This document shows positions 8,051 to 16,507 of a stretch of 64,000 nucleotides of DNA, piece after piece. Under the pieces are notes generated by a model. That model worked only from the letters and a program-made list of their open reading frames with translations, had not been told where the DNA came from and did not search any database. Position numbers and translations under genes: made by a program. The stretch comes from a bacterium (lineage in GTDB: Bacteria; Electryoneota; RPQS01): contig JAHDVH010000005.1 in the NCBI GenBank assembly GCA_023382385.1, positions 1 to 64,000 on the forward strand. The letters run 5' to 3'. Within the stretch, counting starts at the first letter, position 1; every line of letters starts with the position of its first letter.

Positions 8051-9751
8051 TCAGCGGCTCTCCTTGTGCGGCAGGTGTTTGCCGTGCGGGTGTTCGGGAA
8101 GACTCTCGATGATCTCACGTGCCTTTACGACGGCGTCGTCAAACGTCGGCGGTAGATTCTCAGCACCGAACAGTTCGATAAGCCCCGCACGCTCCAGCGC
8201 ATCGCGCGGCTGTTTGTTCAGACCGCTGATAAGAAATGCCGTTCCGTGCTTTCGCGAGTCGTTGAAGACTTCGATCAGTGCCTGCATACCTGAACTATCA
8301 ATGACGGGCACTTTACGCATCCGGATAATTCTGACCTTCGGCGCGCGCGCGACGATGTTCATCGCTTCTCGAAACTTGTAGACTGCGCCGAAGAAGAACG
8401 GTCCGTTGATTTCATAGACTTGCACTCCAGCTGGAATGGCAGAGCGGTCCAGAACGTCCAACTCCTCTGTGGGGGTCGGTTCGCGCATCTCGCTTGTAAA
8501 GATTTCTATTTCAGTGGCGCCGGACATCCGCTTCATGAACAGGAAAACTGCCATCAGCATCCCCACCTCGATCGCGACGGTTAGATCGAGGATGACGGTC
8601 AGCGAAAGCGTTGAGAGCAGCACCGCCACGTCACTCTTCGGTCCGCGCAGCATGGCGCGAAACGAGTGCCACTCGAACATATTGTAGGCGACGACGACCA
8701 GAATTGCCGCCAACGCTGCCAGCGGAATCATCTTTGCAAGTCCGCCGAACACGAGCATCAGCAGCAAGAGCGCAAGAGCGTGCACAATGCCTGCAACCGG
8801 CGTGCGGCCTCCGTTGCGCACGTTGGTCGCCGTCCGCGCAATTGCTCCCGTCACAGGCAATCCGCCGAACACGGAGCTGCCGATGTTCGCGACACCCTGT
8901 GCAACCAGCTCCATATTAGAGCGGTGCCGCCCGCCCACCATGCCGTCTGCAACGACTGCCGAAAGCAGAGATTCGATGGCCACCAGCACGGCAATCGTCA
9001 TCGCCGGCGGAACCAGCCTGCGCACTTCTGCGAACGTCAGGTCAGGCACCTGCGGCATCGGCAGCATCGAGGGGATGTCTCCAAACCGCGAACCGATCGT
9101 TTCGACGGGCAGGTGCAGCAACTGAGCGGCGGCCGTGGCGCCGACAAGCACAACTAACGAGCCAGGAATCGTCCGCATCAGTCTTGGCCACACCAGCAGC
9201 ACAACAACTGATGCAACTCCAATCACTACGGCAGAGGGGTTGATCGTGTCCGCAGCGCGAGCCAGTGAGAAAAGCTTCTCAATAAAGTTCGCAGTTTGTC
9301 CTTCCAGCGTCATCCCAGTGAAGTCGGCGATCTGCGAAACGAAGATGATCATGGCGATTCCGCTGGTGAAGCCTGTCACCACCGGCAGCGGGATAAACTT
9401 GATGACGGAACCGAGCTTGAAACGCCCGAATAAGATCAGCAGGATTCCGGCAAGAAACGTCGAGACGATTAGTCCGTCCAATCCGTACTCTGCAACGATG
9501 CTGAACACGATGACGACGAATGCTCCGGCCGGACCCCCGATTTGCACACGGCTTCCGCCCAGAAACGACACAATGAATCCGCCAATGACACCCGCAATCA
9601 GCCCCCGTTCGGGCGATACGCCCGAGGCGATGGCGAAGGCGATGCACAACGGCAACGCAACGACGCCGACGATGAGTCCGGCTACAAAGTCCCTGCTGAA
9701 TTGCTGCCGGTCGTAGTTCCGGAGAGTGGTGAAAAGTTTAGGCTTCAACAT
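8051..9751 (-). CDS. SulP-family inorganic anion transporter
   Basis: 566 residues. The N-terminal 400 residues contain 10-12 hydrophobic helices with the SulP signatures DFVAGLIVGVVALPLCIAFA, GGSRVQIGGPAGAFVV and VTGFTSGIAMII. The C-terminal 120 residues are a STAS domain (VQVYEINGPFFFGAVYKF, VPVIDSSGMQALIEVF). Family members carry sulphate, bicarbonate or dicarboxylates; the substrate cannot be told here, and no carbonic anhydrase or sulphate genes are adjacent. The start codon lies one base from the start of the divergent nuclease gene, so each promoter must lie within the other gene. Confidence 0.92.
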   Translation of the reverse strand: MLKPKLFTTLRNYDRQQFSRDFVAGLIVGVVALPLCIAFAIASGVSPERGLIAGVIGGFIVSFLGGSRVQIGGPAGAFVVIVFSIVAEYGLDGLIVSTFLAGILLILFGRFKLGSVIKFIPLPVVTGFTSGIAMIIFVSQIADFTGMTLEGQTANFIEKLFSLARAADTINPSAVVIGVASVVVLLVWPRLMRTIPGSLVVLVGATAAAQLLHLPVETIGSRFGDIPSMLPMPQVPDLTFAEVRRLVPPAMTIAVLVAIESLLSAVVADGMVGGRHRSNMELVAQGVANIGSSVFGGLPVTGAIARTATNVRNGGRTPVAGIVHALALLLLMLVFGGLAKMIPLAALAAILVVVAYNMFEWHSFRAMLRGPKSDVAVLLSTLSLTVILDLTVAIEVGMLMAVFLFMKRMSGATEIEIFTSEMREPTPTEELDVLDRSAIPAGVQVYEINGPFFFGAVYKFREAMNIVARAPKVRIIRMRKVPVIDSSGMQALIEVFNDSRKHGTAFLISGLNKQPRDALERAGLIELFGAENLPPTFDDAVVKAREIIESLPEHPHGKHLPHKESR

Positions 9752-9752
9752 A

Positions 9753-10310
9753 ATGCCGCAAGATACAAAATCCCAAACGACAATTCAATACACTCGCGCC
9801 TATCTGTCGCTGTTTCTGGTTGCCGCTCTCTGGCTTGGCTGTCGGCACACTGCGCCGGACACGATCCCTCCGTTTCGCGAAACACCCGTTCAGAAATCAG
9901 ACATCGTGGTTGAAGACGGGGACACTTTCCTCTGGAAAACTCAGCGCATACGCATGCTGGGCATTGACTGTGCCGAAATCAGCTCGCCTTTCCATAACGG
10001 CAATCAGGAGCCTTGGGGTTCATTAGCCACCGAGTTCCTGCGCGAACAGATTGCAAAAGCGAATAAACTCTCGATCATCCGTATTGAACAGCCCGACCGC
10101 TATGGTCGCTGGCTGGCCTATCTGTTTGCCGACGGCGAGAATGTCAATGCACGCGTCATCAGTGCGGGCTTGGCATATGAAACGGTTTCGCAGTATGGAA
10201 AACAAGGTCTGGACCGTTATGCCGAGCAATGTCTTGCTGCTTCACGGACCGCGCCAAAACCGTCGTTTGAACCTCCACACGAATTCAGAAAACGTAATCG
10301 CAAGAATTAA
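9753..10310 (+). CDS. Thermonuclease-family (SNase) lipoprotein
   Basis: 185 residues from the ATG at 9753; an upstream GTG at 9726 is possible but would overlap sulP. A hydrophobic stretch ends in the lipobox LWLGC, predicting a lipid-anchored, extracytoplasmic protein. The staphylococcal-nuclease fold shows DGDTFLWKTQRIRMLGIDCAE, with Arg and Glu matching the catalytic R35 and E43, and DRYGRWLAYLFADG, with Arg matching R87. It likely cleaves DNA or RNA outside the cytoplasm. The purine nucleoside phosphorylase gene begins 3 nt downstream, and together with nupC, udk and tdk this points to scavenging of nucleic acids. Confidence 0.88.
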   Translation: MPQDTKSQTTIQYTRAYLSLFLVAALWLGCRHTAPDTIPPFRETPVQKSDIVVEDGDTFLWKTQRIRMLGIDCAEISSPFHNGNQEPWGSLATEFLREQIAKANKLSIIRIEQPDRYGRWLAYLFADGENVNARVISAGLAYETVSQYGKQGLDRYAEQCLAASRTAPKPSFEPPHEFRKRNRKN

Positions 10311-10313
10311 CGT

Positions 10314-11156
10314 ATGCGTAACCGTCAGTTCGCGCGCGAGCGCATGTTGCAGTTCGAGACAGATATTGAGAAGATGGCAGGGAAACTAAATGGCTCTGCG
10401 GATGTCGCCGTTATCCTCGGATCGGGACTCGGCGGCTTCGCCGATGAACTTGCAGAGCCTCGCTCCTTTCTGACGAGCGAACTCTCGGGTTATCCCGTCT
10501 CCACAGTTGCGGGTCATGCGGGTCGCATCGTGTTCGGGAAGATCGGCCGTGTCAAAGTGATGGCCTTTCAGGGACGCGTGCACATGTATGAAGGCTACTC
10601 TCCGGAACAGGTCGCAGTGCCCGTGCGCCTGGCCTTTGCCAAAGGCGCGCGCACGCTGCTTGTAACCAATGCATCGGGAGGCGTGAGCCGCAGATTTCGC
10701 GCAGGCGATTTGATGCTCATTGATGACCACATCAATCTGCAGTTCCGCAATCCGTTACGCGGACCGCAGGCCGTGAACGAATCCAGATGGCCGGACATGT
10801 GCCACTGCTATGATCCCGAACTGAAGCTGCTTGCTGAACGCGTTGCTCAGGAACAGAAGATAGAATTGAAGCGTGGAACTCTTGCGGCGCTGCTCGGCCC
10901 CACCTATGAGACTCCTGCCGAAGTGCAGATGCTCGCTCGGCTGGGTGCGGATGGTGTCTGTATGTCGACCGTCCCGGAAGTCATTGCCGCAAGCGCGTTG
11001 GGAATGCGAGTTCTCGGTATCTCGTGTGTGACCAACGCCGCCGCGGGCGGCGGAGAAAAACTCGCTCATGAAGATGTCATCTTGACTGCAAACCGCGCCA
11101 AAGAGAAATTTCAGGAATTGTTGCGCGGAGTGCTTATCAGTCTGAAGCCTGAATGA
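10314..11156 (+). CDS. Purine nucleoside phosphorylase
   Basis: 280 residues of the trimeric (type I, PunA/XapA-like) family. Motifs: VILGSGLGGFAD (phosphate-binding loop), AGHAGRIVFGK, GRVHMYEGY, TNASGGVS, GPTYETPAEVQML, MSTVPEVI and CVTNAAAG (base-binding region). It splits purine (deoxy)nucleosides with phosphate into base and (deoxy)ribose-1-phosphate. It directly follows the nuclease lipoprotein, and its stop overlaps the start of the next gene (ATGA), so three genes form one unit. Confidence 0.93.
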   Translation: MRNRQFARERMLQFETDIEKMAGKLNGSADVAVILGSGLGGFADELAEPRSFLTSELSGYPVSTVAGHAGRIVFGKIGRVKVMAFQGRVHMYEGYSPEQVAVPVRLAFAKGARTLLVTNASGGVSRRFRAGDLMLIDDHINLQFRNPLRGPQAVNESRWPDMCHCYDPELKLLAERVAQEQKIELKRGTLAALLGPTYETPAEVQMLARLGADGVCMSTVPEVIAASALGMRVLGISCVTNAAAGGGEKLAHEDVILTANRAKEKFQELLRGVLISLKPE

Positions 11157-12895
11157 AAACCCGTCTGCTTACACTCTCGTTGCTCGGTTTGCTTACGTGG
11201 TGCAAAGTCTCGCTTGCGCAGTCTGACTATTCCCCGGGCGATTGGCAGAGCTACCGCGATTGCCGCGGCGCGCGTGCTATGGACGTCAATCCGCACGAGC
11301 TTTTTGTCGCGACGGGCGGCGGCGTGCTGACCTTTCAACTCAGTCGCAATCGTTGGGAAGCCCCGCAGGTGATGGGCTACGGCGCCTTCGAAGCCGTTCC
11401 GATTGACGACGCCATCCTTCTCCTCTATGATGAGCGCTACAATCACGTTTGGGTCGCCACTCGTGACCAATTGCTGAAATGGCAGCGCGGATTCGACCGC
11501 TGGGAAATTGCCGCAAGAAATGTTTGGATGCACGGCGAACGGCCCGTGAACATCGGTGTGGGCGGTCAATCACTCTATGTCGAAACGATTCCCGATCAGG
11601 TTTTCGAGCAGCTCTTCACGCAGAATCCGCCGCTTCCCGATCCTGAATGGAGAGCCTTCGTTCGCCGCTACAGGGGAGATCGCAGTACAGGAAATCTCTT
11701 TCTCGACATGATTCAGGACCCCGAAGAGATGGATCAGATCCGGTGGCGCGGTCTGCGCAGTAAGCTCCGCATTCCCGACAGCGCCTATCCTCCGGGTGTC
11801 CTCGCACAGCTTCCTGCGGGATTTCCCTACGTCATGCCCCCTCGCCCATATACATGGTACAGCGACGGAACACTCTATGATCCGCGCGGCCGCAGCTTTC
11901 CTGTGACAGACTGGCTGCTGGATAGCTGGGGCAACTTCTGGAGTACGCATTGGGGTGCGGGCGTTCTGAAGTCCGATCTGCGTGCGTTGCGTTCTGTGCA
12001 ATTGTTGGCCGGTCCCGCCGGAAACGATGTCAAAGCCTTGCTCTTTCTTGAGCAGGGGCTGTGGATTGGCGGGGCGAACGACGGTGACTTTCTCGGTGTC
12101 TCCTTCTTGGAAGGGTACGGGAATAGTTGGAGCTACGTCGAGCGACGTGATGACAGCCAGATTCGTTCAACCAATGTCTCTGACTTGGTCTCTGCGGGCG
12201 ACCGTATCTGGTTCGCCACGATGGATGGTCTGTTGAGTTACCAGCCGCGCAAGAAACAATGGAAGCGATTCGATGTGCAGGACAATCTGCATGCGCAGCA
12301 AGTCACTGCACTGGCCGTGCGCGGCACAGAACTCTGGATCGGAACGCACGATGGGCTTTCTGTTCTCGATACTCGCGGCGACCAGATCACTCGCATTCCT
12401 TCCGATGGATTCGCGCTCTCCGGCATCCTCGACTTGGTTGTTCACGATTCACTCCTCTATGTGGGAACTGAGGGCGGTCTGACTCAAGTCAATGCTCGTA
12501 CACACGAGGTCACGAGACTTCCTCTCGATCCCGGACTGTTGAACCTCCCTGTTAGCAGTCTCTCTCTTTTGAATAACGACCTTTGGCTGGCAACGCCGGA
12601 GGGCATCATGCGCCGCACAGCTTCCGGCGAGACAAAATCATGGCTGTCTGAGGTCTGGATGAAGAACGCGGTGCCCACATGCGTCGATGCCTCGAATCCG
12701 TTTATCTGGGTTGGTACGGAAGCGGGATTCTTCCGCTTCGATCCCTCCCGTGAGGCATGGGAGCACTACACGCGCCGCGACGGACTCGTAGACGACTACG
12801 TGCAGGTCATTAAAGAGGATCGCGGTGACCTGTGGATTGGAACCCGAGGCGGTTTGACGCGTTATTATTATAGTAGACCCGGAGCAGTTAGATAG
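11153..12895 (+). CDS. Secreted beta-propeller protein
   Basis: 580 residues with a signal peptide (LLTLSLLGLLTWCKVSLAQ). The mature protein consists of repeated blades of the 'two-component regulator propeller' type: IWFATMDGLLSYQPRKKQW, LWIGTHDGLSVLDTRG, LYVGTEGGLTQVNAR, LWLATPEGIMRR, IWVGTEAGFFRFD, LWIGTRGGLTRYY. Such repeats usually form the sensor part of hybrid histidine kinases in Bacteroidetes, but here there is no kinase or membrane anchor, so it is probably a free periplasmic or exported propeller. Translation is coupled to the phosphorylase gene by an ATGA overlap. Function is not known. Confidence 0.82.
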   Translation: MKTRLLTLSLLGLLTWCKVSLAQSDYSPGDWQSYRDCRGARAMDVNPHELFVATGGGVLTFQLSRNRWEAPQVMGYGAFEAVPIDDAILLLYDERYNHVWVATRDQLLKWQRGFDRWEIAARNVWMHGERPVNIGVGGQSLYVETIPDQVFEQLFTQNPPLPDPEWRAFVRRYRGDRSTGNLFLDMIQDPEEMDQIRWRGLRSKLRIPDSAYPPGVLAQLPAGFPYVMPPRPYTWYSDGTLYDPRGRSFPVTDWLLDSWGNFWSTHWGAGVLKSDLRALRSVQLLAGPAGNDVKALLFLEQGLWIGGANDGDFLGVSFLEGYGNSWSYVERRDDSQIRSTNVSDLVSAGDRIWFATMDGLLSYQPRKKQWKRFDVQDNLHAQQVTALAVRGTELWIGTHDGLSVLDTRGDQITRIPSDGFALSGILDLVVHDSLLYVGTEGGLTQVNARTHEVTRLPLDPGLLNLPVSSLSLLNNDLWLATPEGIMRRTASGETKSWLSEVWMKNAVPTCVDASNPFIWVGTEAGFFRFDPSREAWEHYTRRDGLVDDYVQVIKEDRGDLWIGTRGGLTRYYYSRPGAVR

Positions 12896-12919
12896 AACCC
12901 AGGAAGGGGCGCAGCAGCC

Positions 12920-13183
12920 ATGTTTGGGCCGGTACGTGAAGGAACTTTCTATTTCAGCCGTAGGGACTTTGATCAAGGCAAGGGTGTGAAAGTGTGGTAT
13001 CTCGGTGAGGGCGTCAAGCGCGGTTGGCAGGTAACTCCGTGGCGTGATGGCAAGGCGGAGGGCATGACCTTCCCGCTTACGCCGGATATCTGGGATTACT
13101 TGTACAGCGAAGAAGAGCTCTCCGCAGGCCGAAGTCGCAAATCCGGGGAACATTCCCGGGAGCACATGGGGTATACAAAGTAG
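12920..13183 (+). CDS. Small hypothetical protein
   Basis: 87 residues from an ATG preceded by AGGAAGGGG. The sequence is basic and aromatic-rich (GTFYFSRRDFDQGKGVKVWY) and looks like a compact cytoplasmic domain with no signal peptide or membrane segment. I do not recognise the family. It lies 24 nt behind the propeller gene and could be the last gene of that transcript. Confidence 0.6.
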   Translation: MFGPVREGTFYFSRRDFDQGKGVKVWYLGEGVKRGWQVTPWRDGKAEGMTFPLTPDIWDYLYSEEELSAGRSRKSGEHSREHMGYTK

Positions 13184-13353
13184 ATAGTATGGAAAACCGT
13201 TGGCTCCGAATGAAGTGCGTCATGTTCGAAACAAGGGGTTTGGCAGAGGTCACGTTGTCGTCTTGGAGCGGCAATCGGCATGCTCTGTCCCATAAACGTC
13301 GCATTCCTCACTTTGACTGACGGTTTCCGGTTCGCACTCGCAAGCAGTACCGG

Positions 13354-13385
13354 ACGCCCGGTGGTCGAGTTAGACTGCCGGGCGT
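13354..13385 (+). terminator. Probable intrinsic terminator
   Basis: ACGCCCGG and CCGGGCGT form a perfect 8-bp stem around a 16-nt loop that can itself pair GTC with GAC. It is followed by TTCC, a weak T-tract. Confidence 0.5.
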
Positions 13386-13666
13386 TTCCTATTCAGCGGC
13401 TGATCGGTAGCTAATTGGAGGTGTGGATAACTTCCATTTCTGCGCAAATTCTTACGAGTCGAAAGGATAGGTGGGTTAATTCAATTTAGCGACTTGGCTT
13501 ACGCCGTCCCTCTGTTGGCCTCGGACTACCGTGCCTCCCCCGACGAATGCGTGGGAATGCCCGCATTCCCCGAGAGCGGCAAAGTATTTGCTGATTCTTC
13601 AACAACCAACATGAGAGTCTTGCATGTTGCCGGCTTGAAACCTTCAAGTGTCTTAGAATCCGCCTC

Positions 13667-13695
13667 TTGCAATTCAAGGTGCGGATACCTAAATT
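13667..13695 (+). promoter_or_regulatory. Promoter of clpC
   Basis: TTGCAA at 13667-13672 and TAAATT at 13690-13695 are 17 bp apart, giving a leader of about 47 nt. Confidence 0.5.
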
Positions 13696-13748
13696 GGAAT
13701 CGCACTCGTTTGTTCAGTGGCTGGTGACGGCCAAGAATTGAGGAACAC

Positions 13749-16202
13749 ATGCAGAATAAATTCTCCCTGCGCGTTCAACAGGTAATCCAGTACTCCCGGG
13801 AGGAAGCGCTTCGCTTGGGCCATGACTTCATTGGCACCGAGCACTTGCTTCTGGGAATCATCCGCCTCGGCGATGGCTTGGCGGTTCAAATCCTGCACAA
13901 CCTCGGTTGTGACTTGGATGAACTCCGCGAGTCCGTCGAAGAGATGGTGGATACCACGCGCGGGTCGATGAAGATTGGGAACATTCCCTTCACCAAGCGT
14001 GCTGAGAAAGTTCTCAAGCTATCCTATATTGAAGGAAAGAGCTACTCGTCAGATATTATCGGGACCGAGCATTTGCTGTTGGCTCTTCTCAAGGAAGAGG
14101 ATTCGATGGCTGCTCAGGTGCTGCACGGTTTCAATGTCACCTACGAGAATGTCAAAGGTGAGTTGGACAATCTCCTGCGCGGCAGCGGACAGCAGGCTCC
14201 GCAGGCTCCGCAAGAGAAGACCAAGACTCCGAACCTCGACCACTTCTCGCGCGACCTGACCAAACTCGCTCGCGAAAACAAACTCGACCCGATTATCGGG
14301 CGCGACATGGAGATCGAGCGCGTCGCGCAGATCCTCTCGCGCCGCAAGAAGAATAATCCCGTGCTGATCGGCGAACCCGGTGTCGGTAAAACCGCCATCG
14401 CCGAGGGCCTCGCCCTGCGCATCGTTCAGCAACGCGTTTCGCCGATTCTTTACGGCAAGCGCGTGGTCGCTCTTGACTTGGGTTCCATCGTCGCTGGCAC
14501 GAAGTATCGTGGACAGTTTGAAGAGCGAATCAAGTCCATCATGCAGGAGATCGAGAAGAGTCCGGACATCATTCTCTTTATTGACGAGTTGCATACCATC
14601 GTGGGTGCGGGCAGCGCGTCAGGATCGCTCGACGCTTCGAACATGTTCAAGCCGGCGTTGGCTCGCGGTGAATTGCAGTGTATCGGTGCGACCACGTTGA
14701 ATGAATACCGTCAGTCCATCGAGAAGGACGGCGCGCTTGAACGCCGCTTCCAGAAAGTGATGGTCGATCCGCCTTCCGTCGAGGATACGATTCAAATTCT
14801 GCTCGGTCTGCGCGAAAAGTATGAAGAGCATCACGGCGTGAAATTCACGGATGAAGCCGTCGAATCCGCCGTGCACCTCTCTGATCGCTACGTCACGGAC
14901 CGCTTCCTTCCCGACAAGGCTATCGACGTCATCGATGAAACCGGCTCGTCCGTTCGCATCTCGCACATTGTGATTCCTGACAAGATTCTGGAAATTGAAA
15001 AGCAGATAGACAACGTCAAGCACGAGAAGGAAGATCTTGTCAAGCGGCAGGAGTATGAAAAGGCCGCGATGCTGCGCGACAAGAAAATCAAGCTCGAAAC
15101 GATGCTCCGCGAGGAGAAGGAACGGTGGGAGCGCAGCGAAGCCCGTCCGACTCTTGTCGTGACTCCCGAGGAAATCGCCGCAACCGTCGCTCGCATGACG
15201 GGCATTCCGGTCACGCGGGTCGCCGCGGGTGAAGGCGAACGTCTGCTGAAGATTGCCGAGTCGCTCTCCAAGAAGATTGTCGGACAGAACGAAGCGCTCG
15301 AAGTGATTGCCAAAGCGCTCCGCCGCGCGCGGTCTGGCCTCAAAAGTCCCACGCGTCCCATCGGCAGCTTCATGTTCTTGGGTTCGCCAGGTGTCGGTAA
15401 GACTGAACTCGCGCACGCGCTCGCGGACTATCTCTTCAATGATCCCGAATCGCTGATTCGCATTGACATGAGCGAGTATAGCGAAAAGTTTAACGTCTCG
15501 CGTTTGATCGGCGCGCCTCCCGGTTATGTCGGCTATGATGAAGGCGGCCAGTTAACGGAAAAGGTTCGTCGCAAACCGTATAGCGTGGTGCTGCTCGACG
15601 AAGTGGAAAAGGCACACCCGGAAGTCTTCAACGTTCTGCTGCAGGTGCTCGATCACGGTGAATTGACGGACGGCACGGGACAGAAGGTGGACTTCCGCAA
15701 TACAATCTTGATTCTCACGTCGAATCTCGGTACGCGCGAAGCGGCCAAGTCGATGGAGTTCGGGTTCGGTGGCGTGAAAGTTGAGTCGCACGACAAGATG
15801 TCCGGCAAGATGATGGACGAAGTCAAGCAGCTCTTCCGTCCCGAGTTCTTGAATCGTCTCGATGAAATAATCGTCTTCAACATGCTCAGCCGTGAAGCGA
15901 TCGACATCATCCTGTCAAAGCACATCGAAGATCTCAACAGACGGTTGCTGGATCGCTCGTTGACCGTACAGCTGACGGCTAAGGCCCGCGAATACCTGAT
16001 TGACAAAGGCTATAAGCCGGAAATCGGGGCGCGTTTGATGCGTCGTACGGTGGAGAAATTCGTCGAAGATCCGCTGGCCGAAGAAATCCTGCGTGAGCGT
16101 TTTCACGAAGGCTCGACTGTGCAAATTACCATGAAGGGCGACGAACTCACCTTCCGTGAGTTCAAGGAAAAAATCCCTGAAGAATCCGCTGACGCCGAAT
16201 AG
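13749..16202 (+). CDS. clpC: ClpC-type AAA+ unfoldase
   Basis: 817 residues. Two Clp-N repeats (residues about 1-145; [13 protein letters not shown] and [15 protein letters not shown]) precede the first AAA+ module (Walker [14 protein letters not shown], Walker [11 protein letters not shown]). A UVR-type coiled segment follows ([22 protein letters not shown]), which separates ClpC from ClpB. The second AAA+ module has Walker [12 protein letters not shown] and [11 protein letters not shown], then the D2-small domain. ClpC unfolds proteins for ClpP, and the length fits the family. It stands alone between its own promoter and a strong terminator; no clpP, mcsA/B or ctsR lies nearby. Confidence 0.95.
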   Translation: MQNKFSLRVQQVIQYSREEALRLGHDFIGTEHLLLGIIRLGDGLAVQILHNLGCDLDELRESVEEMVDTTRGSMKIGNIPFTKRAEKVLKLSYIEGKSYSSDIIGTEHLLLALLKEEDSMAAQVLHGFNVTYENVKGELDNLLRGSGQQAPQAPQEKTKTPNLDHFSRDLTKLARENKLDPIIGRDMEIERVAQILSRRKKNNPVLIGEPGVGKTAIAEGLALRIVQQRVSPILYGKRVVALDLGSIVAGTKYRGQFEERIKSIMQEIEKSPDIILFIDELHTIVGAGSASGSLDASNMFKPALARGELQCIGATTLNEYRQSIEKDGALERRFQKVMVDPPSVEDTIQILLGLREKYEEHHGVKFTDEAVESAVHLSDRYVTDRFLPDKAIDVIDETGSSVRISHIVIPDKILEIEKQIDNVKHEKEDLVKRQEYEKAAMLRDKKIKLETMLREEKERWERSEARPTLVVTPEEIAATVARMTGIPVTRVAAGEGERLLKIAESLSKKIVGQNEALEVIAKALRRARSGLKSPTRPIGSFMFLGSPGVGKTELAHALADYLFNDPESLIRIDMSEYSEKFNVSRLIGAPPGYVGYDEGGQLTEKVRRKPYSVVLLDEVEKAHPEVFNVLLQVLDHGELTDGTGQKVDFRNTILILTSNLGTREAAKSMEFGFGGVKVESHDKMSGKMMDEVKQLFRPEFLNRLDEIIVFNMLSREAIDIILSKHIEDLNRRLLDRSLTVQLTAKAREYLIDKGYKPEIGARLMRRTVEKFVEDPLAEEILRERFHEGSTVQITMKGDELTFREFKEKIPEESADAE

Positions 16203-16223
16203 GTGATTAATGTTTGTAAGTGT

Positions 16224-16246
16224 AAGGGCGGCCTCTGGCCGCCCTT
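16224..16246 (+). terminator. Intrinsic terminator of clpC
   Basis: A perfect 10-bp stem, AAGGGCGGCC with GGCCGCCCTT, has loop TCT and is followed by CTTGTTTT. Terminators with the same GGCC-TCT-GGCC core recur at 18437 and, degenerate, at 20875. Confidence 0.88.
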
Positions 16247-16446
16247 CTTGTTTTGGAAACCTCGGTTTCCTCTGCTGAAACACACATCTGCCCCTATTCA
16301 ATACGTTTGGATTGGTCAGAAGAGTAACGAGGCATAAAAAGGAACGAACAGGAACATTGTCACGCAGTGGTGTGGGTTCGCAAAGATGCACTGCGGTAGA
16401 AAACAGGTTTGTAGATAAATATAGCCGGATTTCGCTCTTTTGGAGG

Positions 16447-16473
16447 TTGCTATGAGGTGTGTTATCTTATAAT
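16447..16473 (+). promoter_or_regulatory. Possible promoter of the cytochrome gene
   Basis: A perfect TATAAT at 16468-16473 lies 15 bp behind TTGCTA at 16447-16452. The spacer is short, so this is tentative. Confidence 0.35.
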
Positions 16474-16507
16474 GCCCTTCCTTCACACCTCGACGCGAGG
16501 CGGTCCC

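Larger units (their letters stand above)
13184..13748. other. Intergenic region before clpC
   Basis: 565 bp without a convincing gene; the short open frames here lack a ribosome-binding site and protein-like composition. It holds a terminator-like hairpin (13354-13385) and a promoter for clpC (13667-13695). No CIRCE inverted repeat was found. Confidence 0.6.

Noticed and set aside
13494-13727. 77-codon open frame before clpC
   Set aside because: No ribosome-binding site, no protein-like pattern, and it contains the clpC promoter.
13600-13748. CIRCE heat-shock operator before clpC
   Set aside because: No TTAGCACTC-N9-GAGTGCTAA-like inverted repeat is present.
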